The notes beneath the pieces were generated by a model that did no database searches, was not told where the DNA came from, and saw only the letters and a program-made list of their open reading frames with translations. A DNA stretch of 64,000 bases from Onishia taeanensis (GTDB lineage Bacteria > Pseudomonadota > Gammaproteobacteria > Pseudomonadales > Halomonadaceae): assembly GCF_003268885.1 (NCBI RefSeq), contig NZ_QLSX01000004.1, positions 124,001-188,000 on the forward strand, in the 5' to 3' direction. Of this stretch, positions 1 through 7,684 are shown piece by piece; position 1 is the stretch's first letter, and each line of letters begins with the position of its first letter. Position numbers and translations under genes: made by a program.

Positions 1-2078
1 AGGAGTGCCAGCAGATCGGCGTCGACGGCTATCCGGTCTATACCCGCAAGGCCAGCACTGACGTTGCCTATCTGGTCTGTGCCAGCTTCCTGCTGTCGGA
101 AAGCACCCGCGGGCGTATCTTCCCGCAGTTCGCGACGCACAACGCGCACACCATCAGCACCATTCTTGAACTGGCCAACGAAGCAAGTCGGCCCTTCGAG
201 TTCCAGCGCCTGCACGGCATGGGCGAGGCCCTGTACGACGCGGCGCTCAAGCGTGCACCGCAAGGCACTTACTGCCGTATCTATGCGCCGGTAGGGGCGC
301 ACAAGGATCTACTGCCGTATCTGGTTCGCCGCCTGCTCGAGAACGGGGCCAACTCCTCCTTCGTTCACCAGTTGGTGGACCCGCGTGTCCCGGTCGAATC
401 GCTTTGCGTGCACCCGGTAGAGACGCTCAAGCAGTACAAGACCTACGCCAACAACCGGATTCCTTTGCCCAAGGATATCTATGGCCCTAACCGCGTGAAC
501 TCGAAGGGAGTGAACTTGAACATCAACAGCCAGTACCAGCCGCTCATGGATGAGATGGCGAAATTCATGGACAAGGAGTACAACGCTAAACCGCTGCTGG
601 CCTTCGATGTTGCCGATGACGGCAGTGCTCGCCATGATGTCCTCTGCCCGTTCGACCGCAAGGTCAAAGTGGGCAGCGTGCAGTGGACCAGCAAGGACCA
701 GGCGTCCAAGGCCGTGGATGCCGCCTGGGCTGCCTTCCCGCGTTGGGAGAACACTCCGGTTGCCGAGCGTGCCGCCATCATCCGCCGCCTGGGCGACCTG
801 ATGGAAGAGAACCTCGCCGAGCTGATGGCCCTGTGCTCGCGCGAAGGTGGCAAGCTGCTGACCGATGGCGTCGACGAGATCCGCGAGGCGGTTGACTTCT
901 GCCGCTACTATGCGACCCGCGCCGAAGAGCTGTTCGGTAACGCCACCACTCTGCCGGGCCCCACCGGCGAGTCCAACGAGCTGATGCTGTCCGGCAAGGG
1001 CGTGTTTGCCGCGATCAGCCCCTGGAACTTCCCGATCGCCATCTTCTGCGGTCAGGTCGTGGCAGCGGCCGTTGCCGGCAACCCGGTACTGGCCAAGCCG
1101 GCCGAACAGACCTCACTGGCGGCCAACCGCATTATCGAACTGCTCTATGAAGCGGGCATGCCGCGCGACGTCGTACAGCTGCTGCCGGGCGATGGCCCCA
1201 CCGTGGGCAGCGTGCTCAGCGGTGATCCGCGCATCACTGGCGTGGTCTTCACCGGCGGCACCGACACCGCTCAGATCATCAACCGCGCACTGGCCGCCCG
1301 TGAAGGCGCCGCCCTGCCGACACTGATCGCCGAGACTGGCGGCATGAACGCCATGATCGTCGACTCGACCGCCCTGCCCGAGCAGGTCGTGGCCGATGTC
1401 GTGCAGTCCGCGTTCCAGAGTGCCGGTCAGCGCTGCTCCGCACTGCGCGTGCTTTACCTCCAGGAAGACGTGGCCGACCGGGTCATCGAGATCCTCAAGG
1501 GCGCGATGGACGAGCTGCATGTGGGCGATCCGCGCAACCTGGGTACCGATGTGGGCCCGGTGATCGACGAGGACGCGCGCAAGGGCCTGATGGCTCACAT
1601 CGAGAAACTCAAGGGCGAAGGCCGTCTGGTCGCCGAAACCAAACTCGACCCGGTGCACACCGCCGAGGGCACCTTCGTCGCCCCGGTCGCCTTCGAGATC
1701 GACAGCATCGACGCCCTGGAGCGCGAGCAATTCGGCCCGATTCTGCATATCGTTCGCTACAAGGCCAGCGAGATCGATAAGGTGGTCCAATCCATCAACG
1801 ATCGCCGCTACGGTCTGACCTTCGGCGTGCATAGCCGCAACGAATCCTTCGCCGAAGAAATCGCGCAAAAGATTCGGGTAGGCAATGTATACGTAAATCG
1901 TAATATCATAGGCGCCGTCGTCGGCGTCCAGCCCTTCGGTGGTCAGGGGCTGTCGGGCACCGGCCCCAAGGCGGGTGGTCCGAACTATCTGTTGCGTTTC
2001 GCCACAGAGAAGACGCTGACTATCAATACCGCCGCGCTCGGCGGCAACGCGTCGCTACTCGCGATGGGTGATGAATAA
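1..2078 (+). CDS. putA: Bifunctional proline dehydrogenase / P5C dehydrogenase PutA, 3' part (5' end outside window)
   Basis: The reading frame is open from the first bases, so the start lies upstream. PutA oxidises proline to P5C with FAD and then P5C to glutamate with NAD+. The first ~150 visible residues are the end of the proline dehydrogenase barrel (LHGMGEALYD, then CRIYAPVGAHKDLLPYLVRR). An aldehyde dehydrogenase domain follows: PWNFPIAIF cofactor region, ETGGMN glutamate loop and the catalytic cysteine in SAGQRCSALR. It ends LGGNASLLAMGDE. An N-terminal DNA-binding domain cannot be judged here. Two putP genes follow, as expected for a proline-use locus. The last ~240 bp recur in decayed form at about 4303-4530. 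Confidence 0.97.
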   Translation, partial: ECQQIGVDGYPVYTRKASTDVAYLVCASFLLSESTRGRIFPQFATHNAHTISTILELANEASRPFEFQRLHGMGEALYDAALKRAPQGTYCRIYAPVGAHKDLLPYLVRRLLENGANSSFVHQLVDPRVPVESLCVHPVETLKQYKTYANNRIPLPKDIYGPNRVNSKGVNLNINSQYQPLMDEMAKFMDKEYNAKPLLAFDVADDGSARHDVLCPFDRKVKVGSVQWTSKDQASKAVDAAWAAFPRWENTPVAERAAIIRRLGDLMEENLAELMALCSREGGKLLTDGVDEIREAVDFCRYYATRAEELFGNATTLPGPTGESNELMLSGKGVFAAISPWNFPIAIFCGQVVAAAVAGNPVLAKPAEQTSLAANRIIELLYEAGMPRDVVQLLPGDGPTVGSVLSGDPRITGVVFTGGTDTAQIINRALAAREGAALPTLIAETGGMNAMIVDSTALPEQVVADVVQSAFQSAGQRCSALRVLYLQEDVADRVIEILKGAMDELHVGDPRNLGTDVGPVIDEDARKGLMAHIEKLKGEGRLVAETKLDPVHTAEGTFVAPVAFEIDSIDALEREQFGPILHIVRYKASEIDKVVQSINDRRYGLTFGVHSRNESFAEEIAQKIRVGNVYVNRNIIGAVVGVQPFGGQGLSGTGPKAGGPNYLLRFATEKTLTINTAALGGNASLLAMGDE

Positions 2079-2095
2079 CCCGGATCGAGTAGTCT

Positions 2096-2123
2096 GCCCT
2101 GCGGGGGATGCCCCCCGCAGGGC
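2096..2123 (+). terminator. Hairpin after putA, copy 1
   Basis: GCCCTGC at 2096-2102 pairs with GCAGGGC at 2117-2123, and inner G/C pairs extend the stem. No T-run follows, so it is a weak intrinsic terminator or an mRNA-stabilising hairpin. The duplicated copy at 4560-4589 has a different stem sequence that still pairs (GCCAAGC with GCTTGGC). Confidence 0.55.
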
Positions 2124-2133
2124 GGGAACGTAC

Positions 2134-2176
2134 GAAAAGGCCTTGTAGATCGTCTATAACTAAAGCAGGGCCCTTT
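2134..2176 (+). promoter_or_regulatory. Second putA-putP intergenic hairpin, copy 1
   Basis: GAAAAGGCCTTG can pair with the downstream GCAGGGCCCTTTC. The outer arms are nearly identical to those at 4600-4643, while the loops differ. The structure lies just before the putP ribosome-binding segment in both copies, so a role in termination or leader control is possible but not shown. Confidence 0.4.
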
Positions 2177-2215
2177 CGGCGTTGGACAACAATAACTGCA
2201 GAAGGACGACTCAAG

Positions 2216-2262
2216 ATGATAGAAAAAACCTAGCCCCCAGCTTTACCTTCGCGCTCTACCTG
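2216..2262 (+). pseudogene. Remnant of the 5' end of a putP gene
   Basis: The segment from the AGAAGGACGACTCA ribosome-binding region onward matches the start of the intact putP at 4682. Here the frame reads Met-Ile-Glu-Lys-Thr then TAG, and one base is missing relative to the intact gene. Similarity returns at CTTTACCTTCGCGCTCTA and then stops near 2262. It is about 47 bp of a dead putP start left at the edge of a duplication. Confidence 0.8.
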
Positions 2263-2339
2263 AAGCAGGTGAAGAGAAAAGAGTTACAAAAACAATGCGT
2301 GCCACTACCGGATTCTGCACGGTAAACGCACTAACCGGT

Positions 2340-2353
2340 CGGAACGAGTTCCG
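2340..2353. promoter_or_regulatory. Inverted repeat upstream of first putP
   Basis: CGGAAC-GA-GTTCCG is a 6-bp inverted repeat about 25 bp before the ATG of the first putP. It could be an operator or a small leader hairpin. It has no counterpart in front of the second putP. Confidence 0.3.
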
Positions 2354-2376
2354 CCCTAATAAATTGGAGATGTTCC

Positions 2377-3867
2377 ATGGCTATTGGTGTTTGGATCAGC
2401 CTATTTGTTTACTTTGCGCTCATGGTTGCCATCGGCATCTATGCGATGCGCAAAGCCACGTCGTCGTCTGAAGACTACATGCTAGGTGGACGATCTCTCA
2501 GTCCAAAGGTAGCGGCCCTATCGGCCGGTGCATCGGACATGAGCGGTTGGTTGCTCCTGGGTCTGCCCGGTGCGCTGTTTGCATCTGGCCTGGGTTCTGC
2601 CTGGATCGGTATCGGCCTGCTTGTTGGCGCGTTCTTCAACTGGACACTGGTCGCACCACGCCTTCGTGAACAGACGGTTCACTATGGCAATGCGATTACC
2701 ATTCCGTCTTTCCTGGCCAACCGGTTCCCGACTCAGGCGATGTCGCTGAGAACGGTATCCGCTATCGTCATCGTGATCTTCTTCGCGGTTTATACAGCGT
2801 CAGGCCTGGTGGCAGGCGGCAAGCTGTTTGAAAGCGCGTTCTCCGGGATCTTCAACTTCGGTGGTCTAAGCGACTACGCCGTAGGTATCGTCATCACCTT
2901 GGGCGTGGTACTTGCCTACACGGTGGTCGGTGGCTTCCTGGCCGTGAGCATGACGGACTTCGTGCAAGGCTGCATCATGATGCTGGCCCTGGTGATCATG
3001 CCGGCGGTAGTGCTCTTTGGCGAAGGCGGCGGCGGTTTCGCCCAGGCGTCACAGACGCTGAATGAAGTCGATCCCACGCTGTTATCCTGGACCAACGGGC
3101 TGACCTTTATCGGTTGGCTGTCTGCGGTTACCTGGGGTCTGGGTTATTTCGGTCAGCCGCACATCATCGTGCGCTTCATGGCTATCCGGACGCTGAAGGA
3201 AGTGCCAGTTGCCCGTAACATCGGTATGGGCTGGATGGCTATCTCCCTGATCGGCGCGGTCTCACTGGGTATTTTCGGCCGCGCTTATGCGGTTCGCAAT
3301 GGCTTGAACATTGAAGATCCAGAAACCATCTTCATCGTTCTGTCGAACCTGCTGTTCCATCCGCTGATCACTGGCTTCCTCTATGCAGCACTGCTGGCAG
3401 CGATCATGAGCACCATCTCCAGTCAGCTGCTGGTGTCCTCATCCTCACTGACCGAGGACTTCTATCGCCTGTTCCTGCGTAAAGAAGCCAGCGATCGTGA
3501 GTGTGTGAATGTTGGCCGCATCTGCGTAGTACTGGTTGGCCTGGTTGCTGCCGTCATTGCCTCTGATCCCAACTCTCAGGTTCTGGGACTGGTCAGTAAT
3601 GCCTGGGCAGGCTTCGGCTCGGCGTTTGGTCCTTTGATCATTCTGTCGCTGATGTGGCAGCGTACTAACGGCGCTGGTGCCATTGCGGGCATGGTGGTCG
3701 GTGCTCTCACCGTCATTATCTGGATCTCTCTGGGCTGGAATGGATCGTTCATGGGTGGCCCGGGTGTGTACGAGATCATTCCTGGCTTCATCGCTTCCAT
3801 GATTGCCATTCTGGTGGTGAGCAGCGTTACTGCTGATGCAGGCGAATATCAGCACATCACTCGCTAA
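2377..3867 (+). CDS. putP: Sodium/proline symporter PutP, copy 1
   Basis: A 496-residue member of the solute:sodium symporter family, which takes up proline with Na+ across the inner membrane. It is hydrophobic throughout, with family signatures EDYMLGGRSL, AGASDMSGWLLLGLPGA near residue 70, GYFGQPHIIVRFMA and AAIMSTISSQLLVSSSSLTEDFY. The start follows TTGGAGATGTTCC, a good ribosome site. It sits between intact putA and a dead putA 3' fragment. Its wobble positions look more A/T-rich than those of putA or the second putP, which suggests a separate origin. It is clearly homologous to, but well diverged from, the second putP, so a different affinity or regulation is likely. Confidence 0.95.
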   Translation: MAIGVWISLFVYFALMVAIGIYAMRKATSSSEDYMLGGRSLSPKVAALSAGASDMSGWLLLGLPGALFASGLGSAWIGIGLLVGAFFNWTLVAPRLREQTVHYGNAITIPSFLANRFPTQAMSLRTVSAIVIVIFFAVYTASGLVAGGKLFESAFSGIFNFGGLSDYAVGIVITLGVVLAYTVVGGFLAVSMTDFVQGCIMMLALVIMPAVVLFGEGGGGFAQASQTLNEVDPTLLSWTNGLTFIGWLSAVTWGLGYFGQPHIIVRFMAIRTLKEVPVARNIGMGWMAISLIGAVSLGIFGRAYAVRNGLNIEDPETIFIVLSNLLFHPLITGFLYAALLAAIMSTISSQLLVSSSSLTEDFYRLFLRKEASDRECVNVGRICVVLVGLVAAVIASDPNSQVLGLVSNAWAGFGSAFGPLIILSLMWQRTNGAGAIAGMVVGALTVIIWISLGWNGSFMGGPGVYEIIPGFIASMIAILVVSSVTADAGEYQHITR

Positions 3868-3932
3868 GAGCGCGCGCATGACGCTCTCAACGTAGTGAAA
3901 GGCGTAGTAACAAGCGAGTAACAAGCGTAGTG

Positions 3933-3958
3933 AAAGGGCTCCTGAGGGGGCCCTTTTT
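3933..3958 (+). terminator. Terminator of first putP
   Basis: AAAGGGCTCC-TGA-GGGGGCCCTTTTT: a GC-rich stem with a T-run, about 65 bp after the putP stop. The 12-bp direct repeat CGTAGTGAAAGG (near 3890 and 3926) lies just before it. Confidence 0.8.
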
Positions 3959-3960
3959 AT

Positions 3961-4302
3961 TATCTGCTGATACCAGGCCAACAGGACCCGGCTGGCGGCC
4001 ACCATCGCCAGCGTAATGCCCTCCCCCAGTTTTCGCTTTTTGACTCATGTTGACCCGAGTCGCCATCAAGTGCCCGGCGTCCTTGCCGGCTGCCAACGCC
4101 AGCCCCTACCTGGTCGTTGCGCACAAAGACCGCCAGTGTTGCCACGGCGAATGGGCAAGTGATCGAGCAGTTACGCGCGCCGAGCTTGCGCAGATCTACC
4201 TTGAGCATGTGATACCGAACAGCGATGCATAGCCCCCTCATTCCGACCTGAATGAAGCGGCCATAAACCCTATGATATTCATCGTCAGATAGATGCCCGG
4301 GC
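3961..4302. other. Unassigned intergenic stretch
   Basis: No recognisable gene lies between the putP terminator and the putA-derived fragment. Short open frames exist on both strands (61 codons on +, up to 93 on -) but none has a convincing ribosome site or a recognisable protein. It may be relic sequence that arrived with the first putP. Confidence 0.5.
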
Positions 4303-4539
4303 CGAATCCTTCCTGGGAGTAAATTCGGGCAAGCAATGTAGACGTAAATCGTAATATCATTGGCGCCGTCGTCAGCGTTCGGCCCTTCGATGGTCAGGGT
4401 CTATCAGGCACCGCTCTCATGCGGGTGGCCCCATCTATCTGCTGCGTTTCGTCTTTTTCGCTTCGTCCCAGAGATAACCCTGACCATCAATACCGCCGCG
4501 TTCGACGGCACCGCGTCGCTATTCGCTATGGGTGATGAG
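4303..4539 (+). pseudogene. Decayed duplicate of the putA 3' end
   Basis: Aligns with putA 1841-2078: CGAATCCTTC, then ATTCGGG (4322 against 1872), GTAAATCGTAATATCAT, the GGTCAGGG block, ACCATCAATACCGCCGCG, and finally GATGGGTGATGA. A 12-bp deletion, several substitutions and small indels break the frame. Only the end still reads as TLTINTAA...LFAMGDE. It cannot encode a working domain. It directly precedes a second copy of the putA-putP spacer and then the intact second putP. Confidence 0.9.
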
Positions 4540-4559
4540 TCACTCATTACGAATGGTCT

Positions 4560-4589
4560 GCCAAGCAGGATAGTAACGCTCCGCTTGGC
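4560..4589 (+). terminator. Hairpin after putA remnant, copy 2
   Basis: GCCAAGC (4560-4566) pairs with GCTTGGC (4583-4589). Relative to the first copy two base pairs have changed on both sides, so pairing is kept. No T-run follows. It may end transcription reading in towards the second putP or shape its leader. Confidence 0.5.
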
Positions 4590-4599
4590 GGGTACGTAC

Positions 4600-4643
4600 G
4601 AAAAGGCCTTGCCTTTCTTTTATAAGAAAAGCAGGGCCCTTTC
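4600..4643 (+). promoter_or_regulatory. Second intergenic hairpin, copy 2
   Basis: GAAAAGGCCTTGC pairs with GCAGGGCCCTTTC, and here the loop also tends to pair (CTTTCTT with AAGAAAA). It is the counterpart of the hairpin at 2134-2176. It ends about 38 bp before the putP start. Confidence 0.4.
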
Positions 4644-4681
4644 GGCGTTTGACAACCATAACCGCAGAAGGACGACTCAAC

Positions 4682-6160
4682 ATGGTTGAAAACAACCTGA
4701 CCATCGGCTTTACCTTCGCGCTCTATCTGGTGGTGATGCTCGGCATCGGCGTCATCGCTTATAAGCGCACGACCAACCTCTCCGACTACATTCTTGGCGG
4801 TCGTTCTCTTGGGCCCTGGACGTCAGCTATTTCGGCCGGCGCCTCCGACATGTCCGGCTGGCTGCTGCTTGGCCTGCCGGGCGCAGCCTATGTCAGCGGC
4901 CTTTCTGCTGGCTGGATCGGCATCGGTCTGCTCGCAGGCACCTGGCTGAACTGGCTGATCGTGGCCCGCCGCATGCGCGTCTACAGCTTCAAGTCTGGCG
5001 ACGCCCTGACCCTGCCGGAGTTCTTCGCCAACCGCTTCCGCGACAAGACTCAGCTGCTACGTGTGGTATCAGCGATCTTCATCCTGATGTTCTTCATGTT
5101 CTACACCAGCTCCGGCCTGGTCGCCGGCGGCAAGCTGTTCGAAACTGTCTTCGGCCTCGATTACACCCTGGCAGTGACAGTCGGCACCCTGGCAATCATC
5201 TCCTACACCTTCTTCGGCGGTTTCCTGGCGGTGTCCTGGACCGACTTGATCCAAGGCCTGATGATGGCTGCCGCCCTGCTGATCGTACCGGTCATCGCCC
5301 TGTCCGAGCTCGGTGGTTTCAGCGGCAGTAGCGCCCAGATCCTCGCCGAAAATGGTGACATGCTGAAATGGTTCACCGATGCCAACACCGGCGAGTCCCT
5401 GACCGCTATCGGCATCATCAGCTCCATGGCATGGGGCCTGGGTTATTTCGGTCAGCCGCATATCCTAGCGCGCTTTGCCGCCATCCGCAGCCCGAACGAC
5501 ATCCCGGCCGCACGTCGCATCGCCGTGTCCTGGTCGGCGCTCTGCCTGATCTGTGCCATGGGTGTTGGCCTGCTGGGCACCGTCTACATGGCCCGCGACC
5601 TGGGTGACGGCGAGACCATCTTCATGATCATGGTCAATGCTATCTTCCATCCGGTCATCGCCGGCGTGCTGCTGGCCGCGATCCTGGCAGCCGTGATGTC
5701 CACCGCCGACTCCCAACTGCTGGTCTCTTCCTCAGCCCTGACCGATGACTTCTACAAAGCCATGATCCGTAAGGATGCCTCTCAGAGTGAACTGGTCTGG
5801 GTGGGGCGCTTCGCGGTCATCGGCATCGCCGTCATTGCCTACCTGCTGGCCCTGAACCCGGACTCTTCCGTGCTGGGACTGGTGTCCTACGCCTGGGCGG
5901 GCTTCGGCGCGGCCTTCGGCCCGGCGCTGATCATGGCCCTGTTCTGGCGTCGCATGAACACCTGGGGCGCCCTGGCCGGCATCTTGGTCGGTGGTGTGAC
6001 CGTAGTGGCCTGGGCTCAGATCTCCGGCGGCATCTTCGATCTTTACGAAATCGTGCCGGGCGTGATCTTCGCCTACATCGCCATCGTTGTGGTCTCACTG
6101 ATCACCGGTGAGCCGACTGCCGAGATCACCGAGGAGTTCGACTCCATCAAGGAAGGTTGA
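4682..6160 (+). CDS. putP: Sodium/proline symporter PutP, copy 2
   Basis: A 492-residue solute:sodium symporter. Motifs: TNLSDYILGGRSLG, AISAGASDMSGWLLLGLPGA, GYFGQPHILARFAAI and AAVMSTADSQLLVSSSALTDDFY. ATG at 4682 is chosen because AGAAGGACG precedes it; an in-frame TTG at 4649 would put the ribosome site inside the gene. GC-rich codon use matches putA, so I take this as the native putP of the locus. The dead putP start at 2216 derives from this type of gene, not from the first putP. Confidence 0.96.
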   Translation: MVENNLTIGFTFALYLVVMLGIGVIAYKRTTNLSDYILGGRSLGPWTSAISAGASDMSGWLLLGLPGAAYVSGLSAGWIGIGLLAGTWLNWLIVARRMRVYSFKSGDALTLPEFFANRFRDKTQLLRVVSAIFILMFFMFYTSSGLVAGGKLFETVFGLDYTLAVTVGTLAIISYTFFGGFLAVSWTDLIQGLMMAAALLIVPVIALSELGGFSGSSAQILAENGDMLKWFTDANTGESLTAIGIISSMAWGLGYFGQPHILARFAAIRSPNDIPAARRIAVSWSALCLICAMGVGLLGTVYMARDLGDGETIFMIMVNAIFHPVIAGVLLAAILAAVMSTADSQLLVSSSALTDDFYKAMIRKDASQSELVWVGRFAVIGIAVIAYLLALNPDSSVLGLVSYAWAGFGAAFGPALIMALFWRRMNTWGALAGILVGGVTVVAWAQISGGIFDLYEIVPGVIFAYIAIVVVSLITGEPTAEITEEFDSIKEG

Positions 6161-6202
6161 ACCTTTTCCATCTCGAGCAAGTTTCGGTTCAGAGCTAGAA
6201 CT

Positions 6203-6228
6203 GCGGGGGCGCCCATTGGCGCCCCCGC
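6203..6228 (+). terminator. Terminator after second putP
   Basis: GCGGGGGCGCC-CATT-GGCGCCCCCGC is a perfect 11-bp stem. The T-run is weak (TGCGTTT). It lies between putP (+) and the convergent YbgE-like gene (-) and may serve both. Confidence 0.75.
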
Positions 6229-6294
6229 TGCGTTTCATGCCTTCACGAACCTAGCTGGCTGACGCCTGACCAGCTTGCTGACCCAGTCCACCGC

Positions 6295-6585
6295 TCAGGC
6301 CGCCGTCATTCGGCCAAGCACGAATAGCGCAAAAACCACCAGCCCCCACCAGCAGGCGGGCGCTGACATCAACTGACGAAGCCAACGACGAGGCGCTGTC
6401 ACCCCCACCCCGTGCATGAAACCTGCCCCTATTGCCCATAGCCCCAGCAGCACCATCGGCAGGCGCCATCCCCAGGACAAGTCGCTGAGCGCCTCAGGCC
6501 GCCACAGCAGCGCCACCGAGAGAACCGACGACAGCACCAGGCCGGCAAAGGGCAGCCAAACCTGCCGTAACATGCGTGAATTCAT
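6295..6585 (-). CDS. Small membrane protein of the Cyd-operon YbgE family
   Basis: A 96-residue protein with about three hydrophobic segments. The core (LWAIGAGFMHGVGV, then W..L.SAPACWW) follows the pattern of E. coli YbgE (WAVCAGVIHGVGF), a small protein made with cytochrome bd oxidase. The start at 6585 follows AAGGAGGACAT, an excellent ribosome site. No cydA or cydB is in the window, so the gene stands alone. Family assignment rests on one motif and overall layout; its function here is not known. Confidence 0.6.
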   Translation of the reverse strand: MNSRMLRQVWLPFAGLVLSSVLSVALLWRPEALSDLSWGWRLPMVLLGLWAIGAGFMHGVGVTAPRRWLRQLMSAPACWWGLVVFALFVLGRMTAA

Positions 6586-6897
6586 ATGTCCTCCTTGCCG
6601 ACTCGCCGTTATCAAGCAGCGTCTCTCTGATAGCCAGTCAAGACCAATTCAGATGACTTGGCGAATCATCATCGCTCACATGGCTGCATCACCTTTACAC
6701 ATCCTATACAGAATCATGCCTTTGATAAGAGGCCATTAACCTCATACCCTCCATATTCTGGGGCAATCATAACTATCAGCGTGATTGGAAAAATCTTGAT
6801 GCCAAAGGAAACACTGTTTCCTATACTGCTCTTGTCAAACTAGGAGCCGGCCAGCGACCGCTAGCGTCGATCCACTAGAAGCAACCAGGAGGCTTAC
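6586..6897. promoter_or_regulatory. Divergent intergenic region with palindrome-promoter before ompW
   Basis: About 310 bp separate the YbgE-like gene (-) from ompW (+). It is clearly more A/T-rich than its surroundings. GGAAAC-ACT-GTTTCC at 6807-6821 is a perfect inverted repeat that abuts TATACT (6822-6827), a near-consensus -10 box, about 70 bp before the ompW start. No good -35 box is seen, which fits regulated transcription. Confidence 0.5.
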
Positions 6898-7506
6898 ATG
6901 AACAAGGCAACTCTTTTTTCCGCAGCTGTTATCGCCACCAGCGGCTTGATGGCTACCCAGACGGCTATGGCCTATCAGGCTGGTGATATCTTCGTGCGCG
7001 GCGGTGTCGCTCAAGTCGAGCCCACTTCCGACAACGGCAACCTCAACGGGGCTGAGCTCGATGTATCCGACGAGCGTGGTTTCACCTATGGCTTTGGCTA
7101 TCTGTTGACCGACAAGGTTGGCGTCGAGCTCAACAGCAGCGAGCCCTTCGAGCACGACCTGAGCCTAGGTGGAAAAGGCATCGGCAGCGTGGATCGCACC
7201 CCGGTCAACCTGCTGGCGAACTACTACCCGCTGGGCGGTACTAGGGGCAAGGTACAGCCCTACGTCGGGGTCGGGGTCAACTACACCACCTACTCCGATG
7301 AAGAGCTGAGTGGCCTGAATATCGATGACTCCTGGGGTGCGATAGGCCAGGTCGGCGTCGATCTCGCCCTCACTGACTATCTGCTGCTCAATGGCTCGGT
7401 GAGCTATTCCGATGTCGAAGCCGACGCCAGCCTGAATGGCAATGGCATCGGTACCGCGGATATCGATCCGGTAACCATCGGCGGCGGCATCACCCTGCGC
7501 TTCTAA
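6898..7506 (+). CDS. OmpW family outer membrane protein 1
   Basis: 202 residues: a signal peptide of about 25 residues (ending ..TAMA) followed by an eight-stranded beta-barrel of the OmpW family. Signatures are GDIFVRGGVAQVEP, GYLLTDKVGVELNSSEPFEHD, NYYPLGG, VQPYVGVGVNYT and the terminal ITLRF, whose last Phe fits BAM recognition. The ribosome site CAGGAGG is strong. It is closely related to the second OmpW at 9192. OmpW proteins admit small hydrophobic or polar compounds and often respond to salt, iron or oxygen; the substrate here is unknown. Confidence 0.92.
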   Translation: MNKATLFSAAVIATSGLMATQTAMAYQAGDIFVRGGVAQVEPTSDNGNLNGAELDVSDERGFTYGFGYLLTDKVGVELNSSEPFEHDLSLGGKGIGSVDRTPVNLLANYYPLGGTRGKVQPYVGVGVNYTTYSDEELSGLNIDDSWGAIGQVGVDLALTDYLLLNGSVSYSDVEADASLNGNGIGTADIDPVTIGGGITLRF

Positions 7507-7566
7507 TGAATGGCATCTAGCAACACGCTTCTGATCAGGCACTGCTGATCAAGAGTAGAAGCATCT

Positions 7567-7597
7567 AACGCCGGGCCCTTGGCCCGGCGTTTTTTTT
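7567..7597 (+). terminator. Terminator after ompW 1
   Basis: CGCCGGGCC-CTT-GGCCCGGCG followed by eight T: a textbook intrinsic terminator about 60 bp after the stop. Confidence 0.95.
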
Positions 7598-7684
7598 GCT
7601 GCGAGCAAGCGCATCGACGATAATATTGCGCCGAAAATCTCATGTTCTTTCCAACGTTCCACTATCAACTCGCAGGTATTCTCC

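Noticed and set aside
4047-4232. 61-codon open frame between the two putP genes
   Set aside because: No ribosome site, no recognisable motif, and frames of similar length exist on the other strand.
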